This document shows, in pieces, positions 5,849 to 5,992 of a stretch of 5,992 bases of DNA; within the stretch, counting starts at the first letter, position 1, and each line of letters begins with the position of its first letter. Location: positions 1 through 5,992 of the forward strand of contig JAADFV010000158.1 in NCBI GenBank assembly GCA_013152695.1, written 5' to 3'. This stretch comes from Chloroflexota bacterium (GTDB taxonomy: Bacteria; Chloroflexota; Anaerolineae; J102). The translations under genes and the position numbers were made by a program. The notes beneath the pieces were generated by a model. That model worked only from the letters and a program-made list of their open reading frames with translations. It was not told the origin of the DNA and ran no database searches.

Positions 5849-5940
5849 GTAGGGGTGGGCTAGCACCACCCATTTACTCAACCCAGCCTGTCATCAATTC
5901 GATAAGCACAAGGGCGACGACCGCCTGGGTACGCCCCTAC
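5849..5940. repeat. GC-rich inverted-repeat module flanked by GTAGGGG / CCCCTAC
   Basis: GTAGGGG (5849-5855) and its reverse complement CCCCTAC (5934-5940) bracket about 90 bp holding further inverted repeats: GGGTGG (5853-5858) / CCACCC (5866-5871) around GCTAGCA; ACCCAG (5881-5886) / CTGGGT (5925-5930); and GGGCG (5912-5916) / CGCCC (5932-5936). No protein-coding gene is evident between 5782 and the right edge. The arrangement resembles a dispersed palindromic intergenic element; no transposase or target-site duplication is visible. Confidence 0.45.
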
Positions 5941-5992
5941 GTAAAGGTAGTCCGGGTGTATGAGGGGGGACAAGAAGGGGCTCAATCGTCAC

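Overview
The window looks like a chromosomal segment from a member of the Chloroflexota (Anaerolineae/Caldilineae-like). The main evidence is the left-edge protein, which joins a truncated Ig-like beta domain through a long Thr-Pro linker to a second beta domain. Such TPT linkers are typical of secreted proteins in that phylum. A separately encoded, short SecD/SecF pair and a stand-alone SpoIIE-type phosphatase fit this placement. It is an inference from gene style; no rRNA or other marker is present.

Layout, left to right. (1) Positions 3-674 (+): C-terminal part of a secreted or surface protein that runs off the left edge. (2) 732-1451 (+): SpoIIE/PP2C-type serine/threonine phosphatase. (3) 1452-1653: non-coding stretch whose right half is a degenerate 9-bp tandem repeat (ATTCGTGnn) running up to the next start codon. 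(4) 1654-2037 (+): small P-loop protein of unknown function. (5) 2063-4568 (+): a self-contained secDF transcription unit with a perfect consensus sigma-70 promoter, a folded leader of about 65 nt, a good Shine-Dalgarno, secD, secF and a strong intrinsic terminator. (6) 4594-4962 (-): yccF-family membrane protein, convergent with secDF. (7) 5131-5781 (-): RluE-type 23S rRNA pseudouridine synthase. (8) 5782-5992: non-coding right edge with GC-rich inverted repeats flanked by GTAGGGG / CCCCTAC, resembling a dispersed intergenic repeat.

How the genes relate. SecD and SecF form one complex that uses the proton motive force to complete Sec-dependent export; the left-edge protein is the kind of cargo the Sec pathway handles, but nothing links them genetically. 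The phosphatase and the P-loop protein lie on the same strand but are separated by about 200 bp, so joint transcription is uncertain. yccF and rluE are same-strand housekeeping-type genes 168 bp apart.

I looked for a novel system (defence island, CRISPR, retron, toxin-antitoxin, phage or transposon genes, non-coding RNA) and found none that I can support. The items most worth a second look are the 9-bp tandem repeat, the secDF leader with mutually exclusive hairpins behind a consensus promoter, the right-edge inverted-repeat module and the small unassigned P-loop protein.
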